Shown: positions 40,745-50,201, numbered from the stretch's first letter. The stretch: DNA of 64,000 bases from Streptacidiphilus sp041262525 (GCF_041262525.1 NZ_JBGCCK010000012.1:62001-126000); one strand, 5' to 3'. Notes: generated by a model from the letters alone, not told the origin. Made by a program: numbers and translations.

Positions 40745-41227
40745 TCAGAGGTCGCGCAGCATGCAGGTCAGGCGGCAGCTGGTGATCCGGCGGCCCTGAT
40801 CGTCCGTGATGGCGATCTCGTACGTCGCCGCGGTGCGGCCGCGGAACACGGCGGTGGCCACGCCGGTCACCAGACCGGAGGTCGCCGAGCGGTGGTGTGT
40901 CGCGTTCAGGTCCACGCCGACCGCGTAACGGCCGGGCCCGGCGTGCAGCATCGCGCCGACCGAGCCGATCGTCTCCGCGAGCGCGGCCGACGCGCCGCCG
41001 TGCAGCAGGCCGTAGGGCTGCTGGTTGCCCTCGACCGGCATGGTGCCGACCACCCGCTCCGGGGAGGCCTCGACGACCCGGATGCCGAGCCGCTCGCCGA
41101 GGTGGCCGCCGGAGAAGGTCTCAGCGTTCACGCCGAGCCTCGCGAAGTGGTCGAGCACGTCCTGGGGGACTTTCAGCTCGGGGCCGGGCTCGGTGCTCTG
41201 GCCGGTCTGCTCGGACAAGTCGGACAT
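40745..41227 (-). CDS. PaaI-family hotdog-fold thioesterase
   Basis: A 160-residue protein with a 4HBT hotdog domain. The active-site helix reads QPYGLLHGGASAALAETIGS, with the conserved HGG and the acidic residue of the PaaI group; VDLNATHHRSATSG follows. It probably hydrolyses acyl- or aryl-CoA thioesters (phenylacetate type or menaquinone precursors); the substrate is not determined. ATG 41227 has AGGAG six bases upstream; longer frames run over polA. Divergent from polA, separated by 183 bp. Confidence 0.88.
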   Translation of the reverse strand: MSDLSEQTGQSTEPGPELKVPQDVLDHFARLGVNAETFSGGHLGERLGIRVVEASPERVVGTMPVEGNQQPYGLLHGGASAALAETIGSVGAMLHAGPGRYAVGVDLNATHHRSATSGLVTGVATAVFRGRTAATYEIAITDDQGRRITSCRLTCMLRDL

Positions 41228-41410
41228 GCTGCTCCTGACGCCGTTGTCGTGCGTGATCCGCTGCGATCGTACGACGCCCACCTCGCCCGCTCCCGGCGGG
41301 GGATCGCGGCGCGCGCCCGCGGCGACCCGATCTGTCGGCGCCGGGCCATAGGATTTCGTCAGCACACAAGGCAGAAGCAGAGCAGTCGGCAGAGCGGTGG
41401 GTGGCAGGCG

Positions 41411-44179
41411 ATGGCAGGCAGTACGGCGGCGGCGGTTGGTTCGGCGGGCACGACCGGCGGCACGCGGGGGCGGCTGCTGCTGATGGACGGGCACTCGATG
41501 GCCTACCGCGCCTTCTACGCCCTCCCGGAGGAGAACTTCAGCACCGCCACCGGCCAGCCGACCAACGCGGTGTATGGCTTCACCTCGATGCTGGCCAACA
41601 TCCTGCGCGACGAGCAGCCGACCCACCTCGCGGTCGCCTTCGACGTCTCGCGCAAGACCTTCCGAGCGGCGATCTACCCGGACTACAAGGCCACCCGCTC
41701 CGCCTCGCCCGAGGGCTTCCGCGGCCAGGTCGAGCTGGTCTCCGAGCTGCTCGACGCGATGCACGTGCCGCACTTGCGCTCGCCCGAGTACGAGGCCGAC
41801 GACATCATCGCGACCCTTGCCACGGCCGCCGCGGCCGAAGGCTTCGAGGTGCTGATCCTCACCGGTGACCGCGACTCGCTCCAGCTGGTGAACGAGCACG
41901 TCACCGTCCTCTACCCGACCAAGGGCGTCTCCGAGTTCACCCGCTACACCCCCGACAAGGTCTTCGAGAAGTACGGCGTCACCCCCGCCCAGTACCCGGA
42001 TCTCGCCGCCCTGCGCGGAGACCCGTCGGACAACCTCCCCGGCATCCCCGGCGTCGGTGAGAAGACGGCGGCGAAGTGGATCAACCAGTACGGCTCCTTC
42101 GCCGAGCTGGTCGCCCACGCCGAGGAGGTCAAGGGCAAGATCGGCGAGAAGCTCCGGGCCGGCCTGGAGGACGTCAAGCGCAACCGCGAGCTCACCGAGC
42201 TGATCCGCGAGGTCGAGCTGCCGCTCGGCCTCGGCGAGCTCGGCCGCCAGCCCTACGACGTCCCGGCCACGACCCTGCTGCTCGACACGTTGGAGTTCCG
42301 CAACCAGCAACTGCGCGACCGCCTCTTCGCCGTCGACCCGGGCCTGGGCGCCGCCGGCGCCGAGGCGGTCGCCGCCGCGTCAGGGCCCGGCATCGACATC
42401 CACGGCAGGCTGCTGACCGAGGAGGGCGCGCTCGCCGCCTGGCTCGCCGAGCACGCCGCCGAGGCCCGCGTCGGCCTCGCCGCCGACTACCGCTGGGCGC
42501 TGGGCGAGGGCCACGTCAAGGCCGTCGCGCTGGCCGTCGTCGAAGGCCCGGCCGCCTGGTTCGACCCGACCGCCCTCGCCGAGGCCGACGAGCAGGCGCT
42601 CGCAGCCTGGCTCGCGGACGCCTCCCGTCCCAAGGCGCTGCACATCGCCAAGCAGGTCCAGCGCGCCTTCGCCGAGCACGGCTGGCAGGTCGCCGGCATC
42701 GAGGGCGACAGCGCGCTCGCCGCCTACCTGGAGAAGCCGGGTCGTCGCACCTTCGGCCTCGACGTGCTGGCCGAGGAGTACCTGGGCCGTACGCTCGGCT
42801 CCGCCGCGGCCGCCGACGCGGGCCAGCTGGCCTTCGGCGACGAGGCCTCCGAGGAGGACGAGGCCGCGGCCGCCGCCGAGCTGCTGATGGTCCAGGCGCG
42901 CACGGTGCTCGATCTGGCCGAGGTGCTGGAGGCCCGGCTCGCCAAGGAGAACGCGCTGGGCCTGATGCGGGAGTTGGAGCTGCCCATCGCCGAGCTGCTG
43001 GCCCGGATGGAGCGCACCGGCATCGCCGCCGACCGCGAGTGGCTGGGCCAGCTGGAGATCCAGTTCGGCGCGGCCGTCCAGCAGGCGGTCAAGGAGGCCC
43101 ACCACGCGGTCGGCCACGAGTTCAACCTCGGCTCGCCCAAGCAGCTCCAGGAGATCCTCTTCAACGAGCTCGGCCTGCCCAAGACCAAGAAGATCAAGAC
43201 GGGCTTCACCACCGACGCCGACGCGCTGACCTGGCTCTCCGGCCAGACCGAGCACGAGCTGCCGGTCATCCTGCTGCGCCACAGGGACCAGACCAGGCTG
43301 CGGTCGACGGTCGAGGGCCTGATCAAGACGGTCGCGGCAGACAGCCGGATCCACACCACCTTCAATCAGATGGTGGCCGCGACGGGGCGGCTCTCCTCGA
43401 CCGACCCGAACCTGCAGAACATCCCGGTCCGCACCGAGGAGGGCCGGATGATCCGCCGCGCCTTCGTCGTCGGCGAGGGCTTCGAGACGCTGCTGACCGC
43501 CGACTACAGCCAGATCGAGCTCCGGGTCATGGCCCATCTCTCCGAGGACGAGGGCCTGTTGGCCGCCTTCGCCTCCGGCGAGGACCTGCACACCACGGTC
43601 GGCTCCTACGTCTTCGGCGTCGAGCCCGGCGCGGTCGACGCGGAGATGCGGCGCAAGGTCAAGGCGATGTCCTACGGCCTCGCCTACGGTCTGTCGGCCT
43701 TCGGGCTCTCGCAGCAGCTGGGCATCGAGGCGGCCGAGGCGCGCCGCCTGATGGACACCTACTTCGAGCGCTTCGGCGGCGTCCGCGACTACCTCCAGCG
43801 CGTCGTCGAGGAGGCCCGAGGCACCGGCTACACCGAGACCCTGCTCGGCCGCCGCCGTTACCTGCCGGACCTCACCAGCGACAACCGCCAGCGCCGCGAG
43901 ATGGCCGAGCGGATGGCCCTGAACGCGCCGATCCAGGGCTCGGCCGCCGACATCGTCAAGATCGCCATGCTCAAGGTCGACGCGGCGCTGCGCGAGGCGG
44001 GGCTCACCTCGCGGATGCTGCTCCAGGTCCACGACGAAATCGTGCTGGAGATCGCGCCCGGCGAGCGCGCGCGGGTCGAGGAGCTGGTCCGCCGTGAGAT
44101 GGCGGGCGCGTACCCGCTGCGCGCGCCACTCGACGTCTCGGTCGGCGCGGGCGCGAACTGGGAGGACGCGGGTCACTGA
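41411..44179 (+). CDS. polA: DNA polymerase I
   Basis: A 922-residue repair and Okazaki-fragment polymerase. The 5' nuclease domain (about residues 18-300) has LLLMDGHSMAYRAFYALP, the metal-binding YEADDIIATLA and GDRDSLQLV, and the helix-hairpin-helix GIPGVGEKTAAKW. The middle domain has the proofreading fold but no DxE pair (VGLAADYRW at that place), so 3'-5' exonuclease is absent, as in other actinobacteria. The polymerase domain has motif A TADYSQIELRVMAHLS, the O helix KVKAMSYGLAYGLS and motif C LQVHDEIVLE. ATG 41411 has a weak ribosome-binding site; its stop lies 13 bases from the convergent potC-like gene. Confidence 0.98.
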   Translation: MAGSTAAAVGSAGTTGGTRGRLLLMDGHSMAYRAFYALPEENFSTATGQPTNAVYGFTSMLANILRDEQPTHLAVAFDVSRKTFRAAIYPDYKATRSASPEGFRGQVELVSELLDAMHVPHLRSPEYEADDIIATLATAAAAEGFEVLILTGDRDSLQLVNEHVTVLYPTKGVSEFTRYTPDKVFEKYGVTPAQYPDLAALRGDPSDNLPGIPGVGEKTAAKWINQYGSFAELVAHAEEVKGKIGEKLRAGLEDVKRNRELTELIREVELPLGLGELGRQPYDVPATTLLLDTLEFRNQQLRDRLFAVDPGLGAAGAEAVAAASGPGIDIHGRLLTEEGALAAWLAEHAAEARVGLAADYRWALGEGHVKAVALAVVEGPAAWFDPTALAEADEQALAAWLADASRPKALHIAKQVQRAFAEHGWQVAGIEGDSALAAYLEKPGRRTFGLDVLAEEYLGRTLGSAAAADAGQLAFGDEASEEDEAAAAAELLMVQARTVLDLAEVLEARLAKENALGLMRELELPIAELLARMERTGIAADREWLGQLEIQFGAAVQQAVKEAHHAVGHEFNLGSPKQLQEILFNELGLPKTKKIKTGFTTDADALTWLSGQTEHELPVILLRHRDQTRLRSTVEGLIKTVAADSRIHTTFNQMVAATGRLSSTDPNLQNIPVRTEEGRMIRRAFVVGEGFETLLTADYSQIELRVMAHLSEDEGLLAAFASGEDLHTTVGSYVFGVEPGAVDAEMRRKVKAMSYGLAYGLSAFGLSQQLGIEAAEARRLMDTYFERFGGVRDYLQRVVEEARGTGYTETLLGRRRYLPDLTSDNRQRREMAERMALNAPIQGSAADIVKIAMLKVDAALREAGLTSRMLLQVHDEIVLEIAPGERARVEELVRREMAGAYPLRAPLDVSVGAGANWEDAGH

Positions 44180-44192
44180 CGGCCCCGGGCCG

Positions 44193-44990
44193 TCAGGCCT
44201 CCGTGCTCATCCGGTGCGCCAGATAGACGGGCAGCGCCGCAAGGAGGATGAGCGCGGAGGCCACCACGTCCACGACCGGGCCCTGATTGGGCCGGGCCAG
44301 ATTGTCGAAGATCCACAGCGGCAGCGTCTGGGTGCCGGGACCGGCGGTGAAGGTCGTGACCACGATCTCGTCGAAGGACAGCGCGAACGCGAGCAGCGCT
44401 CCCGCGAACAGCGCGCCGCGCACGGCGGGCAGCGTCACGTACCAGAAGGTCTGGAAGGTGTGCGCGCCGAGGTCCCCGGACGCGTCCTCGCCGCTGGCGG
44501 GCAGCCGCCGCAGCCGCGCCGACACGTTGTTGAAGACGACGACGATGCAGAAGGTCGCGTGGCCGACGATCACCGTGAAGAGCCCGAAGCCGATCCCGAG
44601 CGGGGTCAGCACGGTCCGGAAGGCCGCGTTCAGCGCGATGCCGGTGACGATACCGGGCAGCGCGATCGGCAGGATCAGCAGGAAGGACACGGCCTGCCGC
44701 CCGAAGAAGCGGTAGCGCGTCGCCGCGAAAGCGGCCATCGTGCCGAGTAGGAGGGCGATCGCGGTCGCCCCCAGCCCGGCCCGCACCGAGGTCCACAGGG
44801 CCGAGCGAAGCCCGGCCTCCTGCCAGGCGGCCGACCACCAGCGCAGGCTGAAGCCGGTCGGGGGCCAGGCGAAGGATCGCGAGGCGTTGAACGAGTTGAG
44901 CAGCACGACGAGCAGCGGCACGTAGAGCACGGCCAGGCCGAGGGCCATGGCGAGGCGCAGGGCGACTCTCGAACCACGGGTCAGATGCAT
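44193..44990 (-). CDS. potC: Spermidine/putrescine-type ABC transporter permease (PotC-like)
   Basis: A 265-residue permease with about six membrane helices. The EAA-type cytosolic loop lies in DASGDLGAHTFQTFWYVTLPAVRGALFAGALLAFALSFDE (core DLGAHTFQTFWYVTLP), and the C-terminal half ends PVYLAHRMSTEA. ATG 44990 is chosen; longer in-frame codons would enter the palindromic element at 45015-45117. Fourth gene of potADBC, separated from potB by that element. Substrate class (polyamine or related amine) is assigned from gene order and PotD/PotA similarity. Confidence 0.88.
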   Translation of the reverse strand: MHLTRGSRVALRLAMALGLAVLYVPLLVVLLNSFNASRSFAWPPTGFSLRWWSAAWQEAGLRSALWTSVRAGLGATAIALLLGTMAAFAATRYRFFGRQAVSFLLILPIALPGIVTGIALNAAFRTVLTPLGIGFGLFTVIVGHATFCIVVVFNNVSARLRRLPASGEDASGDLGAHTFQTFWYVTLPAVRGALFAGALLAFALSFDEIVVTTFTAGPGTQTLPLWIFDNLARPNQGPVVDVVASALILLAALPVYLAHRMSTEA

Positions 44991-45014
44991 CAGACGGTCC
45001 TTTGCAACTACGTA

Positions 45015-45117
45015 AGGGGCGCGAGGAACCGCGCGACAAGCCACCCAGGTACGTACTGATCCGAGCGAGCAGGGCCATCCGCACAGGGTGGTTGCTCGCG
45101 CAGTTCCCCGCGCCCCT
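45015..45117. repeat. Palindromic dispersed intergenic element, copy 2
   Basis: A 103-bp imperfect inverted repeat from AGGGGCGCGAGGAACCGCGC to GCGCAGTTCCCCGCGCCCCT. The right arm from CCATCCGCACAGGGTGG onward is nearly identical to copy 1 (5063-5164). TTGCAACTA and AGTGCAACTG add a short outer inverted repeat. It lies between potB and potC, inside the operon, and would fold into a long hairpin in the transcript. Confidence 0.85.
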
Positions 45118-45141
45118 GGGGGAGTGCAACTGGCCGCATGA

Positions 45142-45996
45142 CTACAGGTTCTCCAGCGCGCCGGTCCGGCGGACGGTGAGGAGGTAGCCGACGATCAGCA
45201 GTACCGGAATGCACGAAACCGCCGCTGCCATCGGCAGGTTGAGCGTCACGTCGGACGCGATCACGTTCCCCAGCATCTGCGTCGTGCCGCCGACGATCTG
45301 CACGGTGAGGTAGTCGCCGAGGCTCAGCGAGAAGGTGAAGACCGAGCCCGCGATCAGCGCCGGCTTCACCAGCGGCAGGATCACCGAGCGGACCGTGCGC
45401 CACGGCCGGCCGCCCAGATCGGCGGACGCCTCCAACAGGCTGCCGGGAAGTTGCTCCAGCGCGCCGTAGAGCGGCAGCACCATGTACGGCAGCCACAGGT
45501 AGGCCAGCACGATCACCACCGCGGGCACCCCGAAGCCCGGCGAGCCGCCGGCCCAGTCCAGGACACCGCCGTGGCTGAGCATCACCCACCAGGCATAGGC
45601 CTTGACCAGGTACCCGGCCCACAGCGGGGCCGTCACCGCGACCAGCAGCAGCCTGCGGCTGCCCGGTCGGGCGACACGGGCCATGTAGAGGGCCATCGGC
45701 AACGCCAGCAGCGCGTCGATCACGGTCACCCCGGCGGCGATGCCCAAGGTGCGCAGTGCGACCGTGCGGTAGACCGGATCGGTGAGGACCTGCGCGAAGT
45801 TGTCCGTGTTCCAGACGTACTCGATCTGCGAGGTGAACTCGTTGGTGGTCCAGAAGGCCGAGAGCAGCAGCACCGTCAATGAGCCGAGGTACGCCACCAG
45901 CAGCCAGGCCATCGGCGCGGACAGCAGACCGGCCAGGCGCAGACCGGGGCGCCGGTGGAGCGCCCCGGCCAGCCTGCGCACAGGGGAGGAGACCAT
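45142..45996 (-). CDS. potB: Spermidine/putrescine-type ABC transporter permease (PotB-like)
   Basis: A 284-residue permease with about six membrane helices (first SAPMAWLLVAYLGSLTVLLLSA). The EAA loop is LLEASADLGGRPWRTVRSVILPL, shown by LEASADLGG and VILPLVKPAL. The ATG at 45996 shares one base with the potD stop (TGATG), so translation is coupled. It forms the channel with PotC. Confidence 0.9.
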   Translation of the reverse strand: MVSSPVRRLAGALHRRPGLRLAGLLSAPMAWLLVAYLGSLTVLLLSAFWTTNEFTSQIEYVWNTDNFAQVLTDPVYRTVALRTLGIAAGVTVIDALLALPMALYMARVARPGSRRLLLVAVTAPLWAGYLVKAYAWWVMLSHGGVLDWAGGSPGFGVPAVVIVLAYLWLPYMVLPLYGALEQLPGSLLEASADLGGRPWRTVRSVILPLVKPALIAGSVFTFSLSLGDYLTVQIVGGTTQMLGNVIASDVTLNLPMAAAVSCIPVLLIVGYLLTVRRTGALENL

Positions 45997-47204
45997 CAGC
46001 TCTTGATCTCGTTCCAGGCGGTGACCCACTGGGCGTAGTCCGTGCAGTCGTTGCGGCCGCTGCCGTCGACGCAGCTCTTGGTGGGCGTGTTCCAGTAGTA
46101 GACGTTCTTCCACCAGGACTCGTCGTCCGCGTGGTAGTCGGCGCAGAAGTGCGGGTTGTCCTTGATCTGCGCGCAGGCCAGCGAGTTGGCCGGGGCCTCG
46201 CCGAAGTACTCGGCGACCTGGGCGTTGGCGGACGGCGAGACGATGTAGTTCATCCACTGGTAGGCGCAGTTGGGGTGCTGCGCGTGCGCGGACACCATCC
46301 AGGTGTCGGACCAGCCGGTCGAGCCCTCGCTGGGCAGGATCGCGTCGGTCTTGACCTTGCCGTCGGCGGCGACGGCCTGCGCTATGACCTCCCAGGTGGT
46401 GCCGAGCCAGAAGTCGCCGGAGTCGAAGGCTGCCTGCTCCTTGGTGTAGTCGCTCCAGTAGGAGTTGATGTTCTTCTTCTGCGCCTTGAGCAGTGCGACG
46501 ACCTTCGCCAGTTGGTCGGCGGTGAGCGCGTAGGGATTCTTGATGCCCAGCGACGGCTGGGTCTTCATCAGGTAGAGCGCCGCGTCGGCGATGTAGATCG
46601 GGTCGTCGTAGGCGGTGATGTGACCCGCGTAGGGAGAGCTCGGGTCGAAGACCGCGCCCCAACTCGTCGGCGCGGGAGAGACCTTGGTCTTGTTGTACAT
46701 CAGCAGGTTGGCGCCGCGGCCGTGCGGGATCCCGTAGGACGTGCCGGCCACCGAGTTCCACGGCTGGTTCTTCAGGCCCGGGTAGATGCTCGCGTAGTTC
46801 GGCACCAGCGTGGTGTTGACCGGTGCGACGTCCCCGCCGGCGATCAGCCGCAGGGTGGCGTCGCCGGAGGCCGAGACGGTGTCGTACTGGCCGGTCTTCA
46901 TCAACGCGACCATCTCGTCCGAGGTCCCGGCCACCTTGAGGTTCACCTTGCAGCCGGTCTGCTGGGTGAACGGGGTAACCCAGTCGACGGTCTTGCTGTC
47001 CTGGCCGTACTCGACGTAACCGGCCCAGGCGACGATGTTGACGGTGCCCTCGCCCTTGCCGAGCGAGGTCTGCATGGGGATCTTGGGCGGGGTGAATCCG
47101 GTGGGGGTGGTGGACGATCCCGAGGTGGACGCCGAACAGGCGGCGGCCAGCAGCAGGGCCGCTGTCGCGGCCAGGGCCGCGACGGGACGACGGAGGGTGC
47201 GCAT
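45996..47204 (-). CDS. potD: Polyamine-type ABC transporter substrate-binding lipoprotein (PotD-like)
   Basis: A 402-residue binding protein with a lipoprotein signal ending LLLAAAC (Cys23). The mature part matches the PotD/PotF group: VNIVAWAGYVEYG, the hinge region GTSDEMVALMKTGQYDTVSASGDATLRLIAGGDV (key part DTVSASGDATL), NQPWNSVAGTSYGIPHGRG and WMNYIVSP. The two acidic residues used by PotD to bind amines cannot be assigned with certainty. Five further cysteines in the mature part may form disulfides. Confidence 0.9.
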   Translation of the reverse strand: MRTLRRPVAALAATAALLLAAACSASTSGSSTTPTGFTPPKIPMQTSLGKGEGTVNIVAWAGYVEYGQDSKTVDWVTPFTQQTGCKVNLKVAGTSDEMVALMKTGQYDTVSASGDATLRLIAGGDVAPVNTTLVPNYASIYPGLKNQPWNSVAGTSYGIPHGRGANLLMYNKTKVSPAPTSWGAVFDPSSPYAGHITAYDDPIYIADAALYLMKTQPSLGIKNPYALTADQLAKVVALLKAQKKNINSYWSDYTKEQAAFDSGDFWLGTTWEVIAQAVAADGKVKTDAILPSEGSTGWSDTWMVSAHAQHPNCAYQWMNYIVSPSANAQVAEYFGEAPANSLACAQIKDNPHFCADYHADDESWWKNVYYWNTPTKSCVDGSGRNDCTDYAQWVTAWNEIKS

Positions 47205-47257
47205 GGCGGGTGCTCTCCTTCTGAGGGTTCGGGCGGTGCGGGTGGAGCGGACTCTCG

Positions 47258-48316
47258 TCAGTTCGCCGGCTGGGCAAGGGTGATGGTGTGTGCGCGCCGC
47301 CAGGCCAGGACCACGGCCGAGCCGCGGTGGCGGGCGACGTCCTCGCTGCTCTCCTCCGCGTTCTGGCGCAGCGCGACGAGCCGGCCGCCGGCGTCGAGGT
47401 CGACCAGGAAGCGGGTCTGTGCGCCCGCGTAGACCACCTCGGAGATGTGGCCGTTCGCCGAGACCTCGTCCGGACCGGCCGGGTCGTCAGGATGCGCGAT
47501 CCTGATCTTCTCCGGGCGTACCGCGTAGTTGCCCGCTGCGCCGAAGACCTGCTCGGCCGCCGCGCCGGTGATCAGGTTGGAGGTGCCCACGAAGCCCGCC
47601 ACGAAGGGTGTGGTCGGGTGCTCGTAGACCTCGGCCGGGGTGCCGACCTGCTCGATCCGGCCCGCGTTGAAGACGGCGATCCGGTCGCTCATGGTGAGCG
47701 CCTCGTCCTGGTCGTGGGTGACGAAGACGAAGGTGATGCCCGCCTCGCGCTGAATCTGCTTCAGCTCGATCTGCATCTCCAGGCGCAGCTTGAGGTCGAG
47801 CGCGCCCAGCGGCTCGTCCAGCAGCAGGACCGGGGGCCGGTTCACCAGTGCGCGGGCCAGCGCCACCCGCTGGCGCTGGCCGCCGGAGAGTTCGGCGGGC
47901 CGCCGGTCGGCGAAGGAGTCGAGCCTGACCATCGCCAGCGCGTCCTCGGCTCGCCGGGCCCGGTCCGGCTTCGGGACCCGCTTCACCTTGAGCCCGTACT
48001 CCACGTTCTGACGCACTGACAGATGCGGGAAGAGCGCGTAGTCCTGGAAGACGGTGTTCACCTCACGGTCGAAGGGCGCGAGGCGCGTCACGTCCTGGCC
48101 GGAGAGCAGCACTTGGCCGCCGCTCGGCTCCTCGAAGCCCGCGATCATGCGCAGCACCGTGGTCTTCCCCGAGCCGGAGGGGCCCAGCATCGAGAAGAAC
48201 TCGCCCGGCCTGATGTCCAGATCGACGCCGTCGACGGCACGCACCGGACCGAAGTTCTTGACCACCGCGCGCAGCGAGACCGCGCTCGGTATGGGGAGGG
48301 AGCTGCTGTCCGTCAT
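47258..48316 (-). CDS. potA: Polyamine-type ABC transporter ATP-binding protein (PotA-like)
   Basis: A 352-residue ATPase. Walker A is GPSGSGKTT, the Q-loop VFQDYALFPHLSV, the signature LSGGQRQRVALARAL, Walker B LLLDEPLGALD and the switch His VTHDQDEALTMSDRI. The C-terminal TOBE domain (residues about 275-345) is present, as expected in PotA. First gene of potADBC and divergent from the PucR-type regulator, 92 bp away. Confidence 0.93.
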   Translation of the reverse strand: MTDSSSLPIPSAVSLRAVVKNFGPVRAVDGVDLDIRPGEFFSMLGPSGSGKTTVLRMIAGFEEPSGGQVLLSGQDVTRLAPFDREVNTVFQDYALFPHLSVRQNVEYGLKVKRVPKPDRARRAEDALAMVRLDSFADRRPAELSGGQRQRVALARALVNRPPVLLLDEPLGALDLKLRLEMQIELKQIQREAGITFVFVTHDQDEALTMSDRIAVFNAGRIEQVGTPAEVYEHPTTPFVAGFVGTSNLITGAAAEQVFGAAGNYAVRPEKIRIAHPDDPAGPDEVSANGHISEVVYAGAQTRFLVDLDAGGRLVALRQNAEESSEDVARHRGSAVVLAWRRAHTITLAQPAN

Positions 48317-48395
48317 GGACCAGGAAGTTAGGCAATGCGATCACGATTGGGCCATGGACGGCTGCACGGTATTCCGGCCTCCTTTTGTGCGCGCA

Positions 48396-48408
48396 TACAG
48401 TCGCTTGC
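48396..48408 (+). promoter_or_regulatory. -10 element seven bases before the PucR gene
   Basis: TACAGT (48396-48401) followed by seven bases and ATG 48409, with no Shine-Dalgarno: probable leaderless start. No convincing -35 hexamer 17-18 bases upstream. Confidence 0.5.
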
Positions 48409-49935
48409 ATGCCCGTGCGTCTGCGCGACCTCCTCGCCGAGAGCGGCCTGGCGCTGCGCGCCCGCACCGGTGAGCTCGGCCTGGACAGCCCCGTGAGTTG
48501 GGTCGCCCCGACGGAACTGGCGGACCCGGCACCGTGGTTGGACGGCGGCGAGCTGGTGCTGACGACCGGGCTCCGGTTGCGGGCGACGGCCGCGCAGGAA
48601 GCTTTCGTGACCCGGCTCGCGGAGCGCGGCGCGAGCGGGATCGGCTTCGGTACGGGCCTCAGTCACACCCAGGTGCCTCGAGCGCTGCTGGCACGGGCGC
48701 TGCGGCTCGGCCTGCCGGTGCTCGAGGTCTCGTACGAGACGCCGTTCATCGCGCTGGTCCGCCTGGTCGCGGAGCGGCTGGCAGCCGAGCGGCACGGCGA
48801 GCAGCGGCGCCTGGTCGAAGCCCGTGACCAGTTGACGGCCGCCGTCCTGGCCGGGGATTCACTGGAGCGACTGCTGCGCACGCTGGAGCGGCAGATCGGC
48901 GCCCAGGCCGCGCTGCTGACCCCGGACGGCGCGGAGCTGGTCGGCCGGCGGCCCAGGGACATCGCCCACCGGTATCCGGTCCAGGTCGAGGGGGTCGAGC
49001 TCGCGGCGCTGGTGGCGGCGGAGACCCCGCGCGGCGAACTACTGCCGTACGCCGCCCGCCTGGCCGGGCTGGAGCTGGCCCGGCGGCTCTCCTATCTGGC
49101 GGGCCGCCGAGCGCTGCTGGGCCGGGTGCTCACGGAGGTGCTGTCGGGCGGCCTCGACGAGGGTGCGGCCGAGCGAATGCTCGGCTGCTACGAGGTGGAG
49201 CTGCACCGCCCGCAGCAGGTCCTGCTCGGCCGCTGGGCGGGCCCGGCGCGGCCCGAACGCGCGCCACTGCTGGGCCGACTGTTCTGGCACCCGTCGCGGC
49301 CGGTGAGCATGCCGGGGGAGCCCGGCGCCGGACGAAGCGGAGGCGTGCCTTCGGACGGACCGCCGTCGGTGACGAGCGCGGTGGTGGAGGGTGCGCTGCT
49401 GCTGCTCGTCCCGGCCGGGGACGCGTCGGCCGCCGCCGACGTCCTGCGGCAGGCGCTGAGCCGCGATCCGCTGCTCGGGCCGGGTGCGACGGTCGGCGTC
49501 GGTGGACCGGGGACGGGGGTGCGGGGGTTGCGTGGCAGCTACGCCGAGGCGCGCGCGTCTCTCGCGCGCCCCTCGGATGCGGGCGGGCCTGCGGTCGGCG
49601 GGCCCCGGCTGCTGGACCTGCTGCTCGATCAGGCCGATCCGGCGATCCGGCAGTTCGGTGAACGGATGCTGCAGCCGCTGGCGGGCTTCGACGCGCAGCA
49701 CCGGGCCGATCTGATCGGGACGCTGCAGCGCTACCTGGAGACGGACGGATCGGTGCAGGCCACGGCAGAGCAGCTGTTCGTCCACCGCAACACGGTCCGC
49801 TACCGGCTGGCCCAGATCGAGGAGCTGACGGGCCGTTCGCTGGCCTCCACGGCTGACCGCGCCGAGCTGTGGCTGGCGCTGCAGGTTCGGGAACGTGCCG
49901 CGGAGCCGACCCGGACCGGAGTCCGGTCCCGGTAG
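48409..49935 (+). CDS. PucR-family transcriptional regulator
   Basis: A 508-residue regulator. Residues 1-120 form the PucR N-terminal sensory domain (MPVRLRDLLAESGLALRARTGELGLD and ELVLTTGLRL). The middle has a GGDEF-like CdaR domain (about residues 275-400). The C-terminal HTH_30 (about residues 435-495) contains RYLETDGSVQATAEQLFVHRNTVRYRLAQIEELTG (core ATAEQLFVHRNTVRYRL). PucR/CdaR proteins sense purines, amino acids or amines; the divergent potADBC operon makes polyamine-related control likely. ATG 48409 is preferred to ATG 48385 because of the -10 spacing. Confidence 0.93.
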   Translation: MPVRLRDLLAESGLALRARTGELGLDSPVSWVAPTELADPAPWLDGGELVLTTGLRLRATAAQEAFVTRLAERGASGIGFGTGLSHTQVPRALLARALRLGLPVLEVSYETPFIALVRLVAERLAAERHGEQRRLVEARDQLTAAVLAGDSLERLLRTLERQIGAQAALLTPDGAELVGRRPRDIAHRYPVQVEGVELAALVAAETPRGELLPYAARLAGLELARRLSYLAGRRALLGRVLTEVLSGGLDEGAAERMLGCYEVELHRPQQVLLGRWAGPARPERAPLLGRLFWHPSRPVSMPGEPGAGRSGGVPSDGPPSVTSAVVEGALLLLVPAGDASAAADVLRQALSRDPLLGPGATVGVGGPGTGVRGLRGSYAEARASLARPSDAGGPAVGGPRLLDLLLDQADPAIRQFGERMLQPLAGFDAQHRADLIGTLQRYLETDGSVQATAEQLFVHRNTVRYRLAQIEELTGRSLASTADRAELWLALQVRERAAEPTRTGVRSR

Positions 49936-50029
49936 AACCTGTTCTCATTTGCGGCGTGCGGCGCTACGGTGCGCTTCTGCCCGGACTCCCAAGGTCGTCG
50001 AGCTCCGGCGCCGAGGGGAGCTGTCCGAC

Positions 50030-50164
50030 GTGCGTGTGCTGATAGCGGCGGTCGCGGGGGCCGTGCTGGCCGTGGTGCTGGCCCTGGTGGCTGTGCCGCT
50101 GGCCGGCCAGAACGGACCGACCTCGGCCAAGCCCCTGCTGACCAGCGCCCCCGCCCGGCCGTAG
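50030..50164 (+). CDS. SPW_0924-family small membrane peptide
   Basis: A 44-residue protein, VRVLIAAVAGAVLAVVLALV as its membrane segment followed by AVPLAGQNGPTSAKPLL and TSAPARP. The pattern of one helix then a short extracellular tail with KPLL is that of the SPW_0924 family, known only from Streptomycete-type actinomycetes and without assigned function. GTG 50030 has GGGGAG nine bases upstream; longer in-frame starts have no such site. It precedes a DUF3068 gene by 37 bases and is probably co-transcribed with it. Confidence 0.78.
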   Translation: MRVLIAAVAGAVLAVVLALVAVPLAGQNGPTSAKPLLTSAPARP

Positions 50165-50201
50165 TTCCTGAGTTCGTGAGTTCGTGAGGAGCGGAACAGC
50201 G

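Noticed and set aside
39970..40785. Plus-strand frame through the repeat-rich gap near 40.5 kb
   Set aside because: Crosses another gene and repeats; Arg/Pro-rich composition without any recognisable domain.
45142..47277. 711-codon frame joining a reading over potD with potB
   Set aside because: Its first 426 codons are an out-of-frame reading of potD; the true potB start is 45996, overlapping the potD stop.
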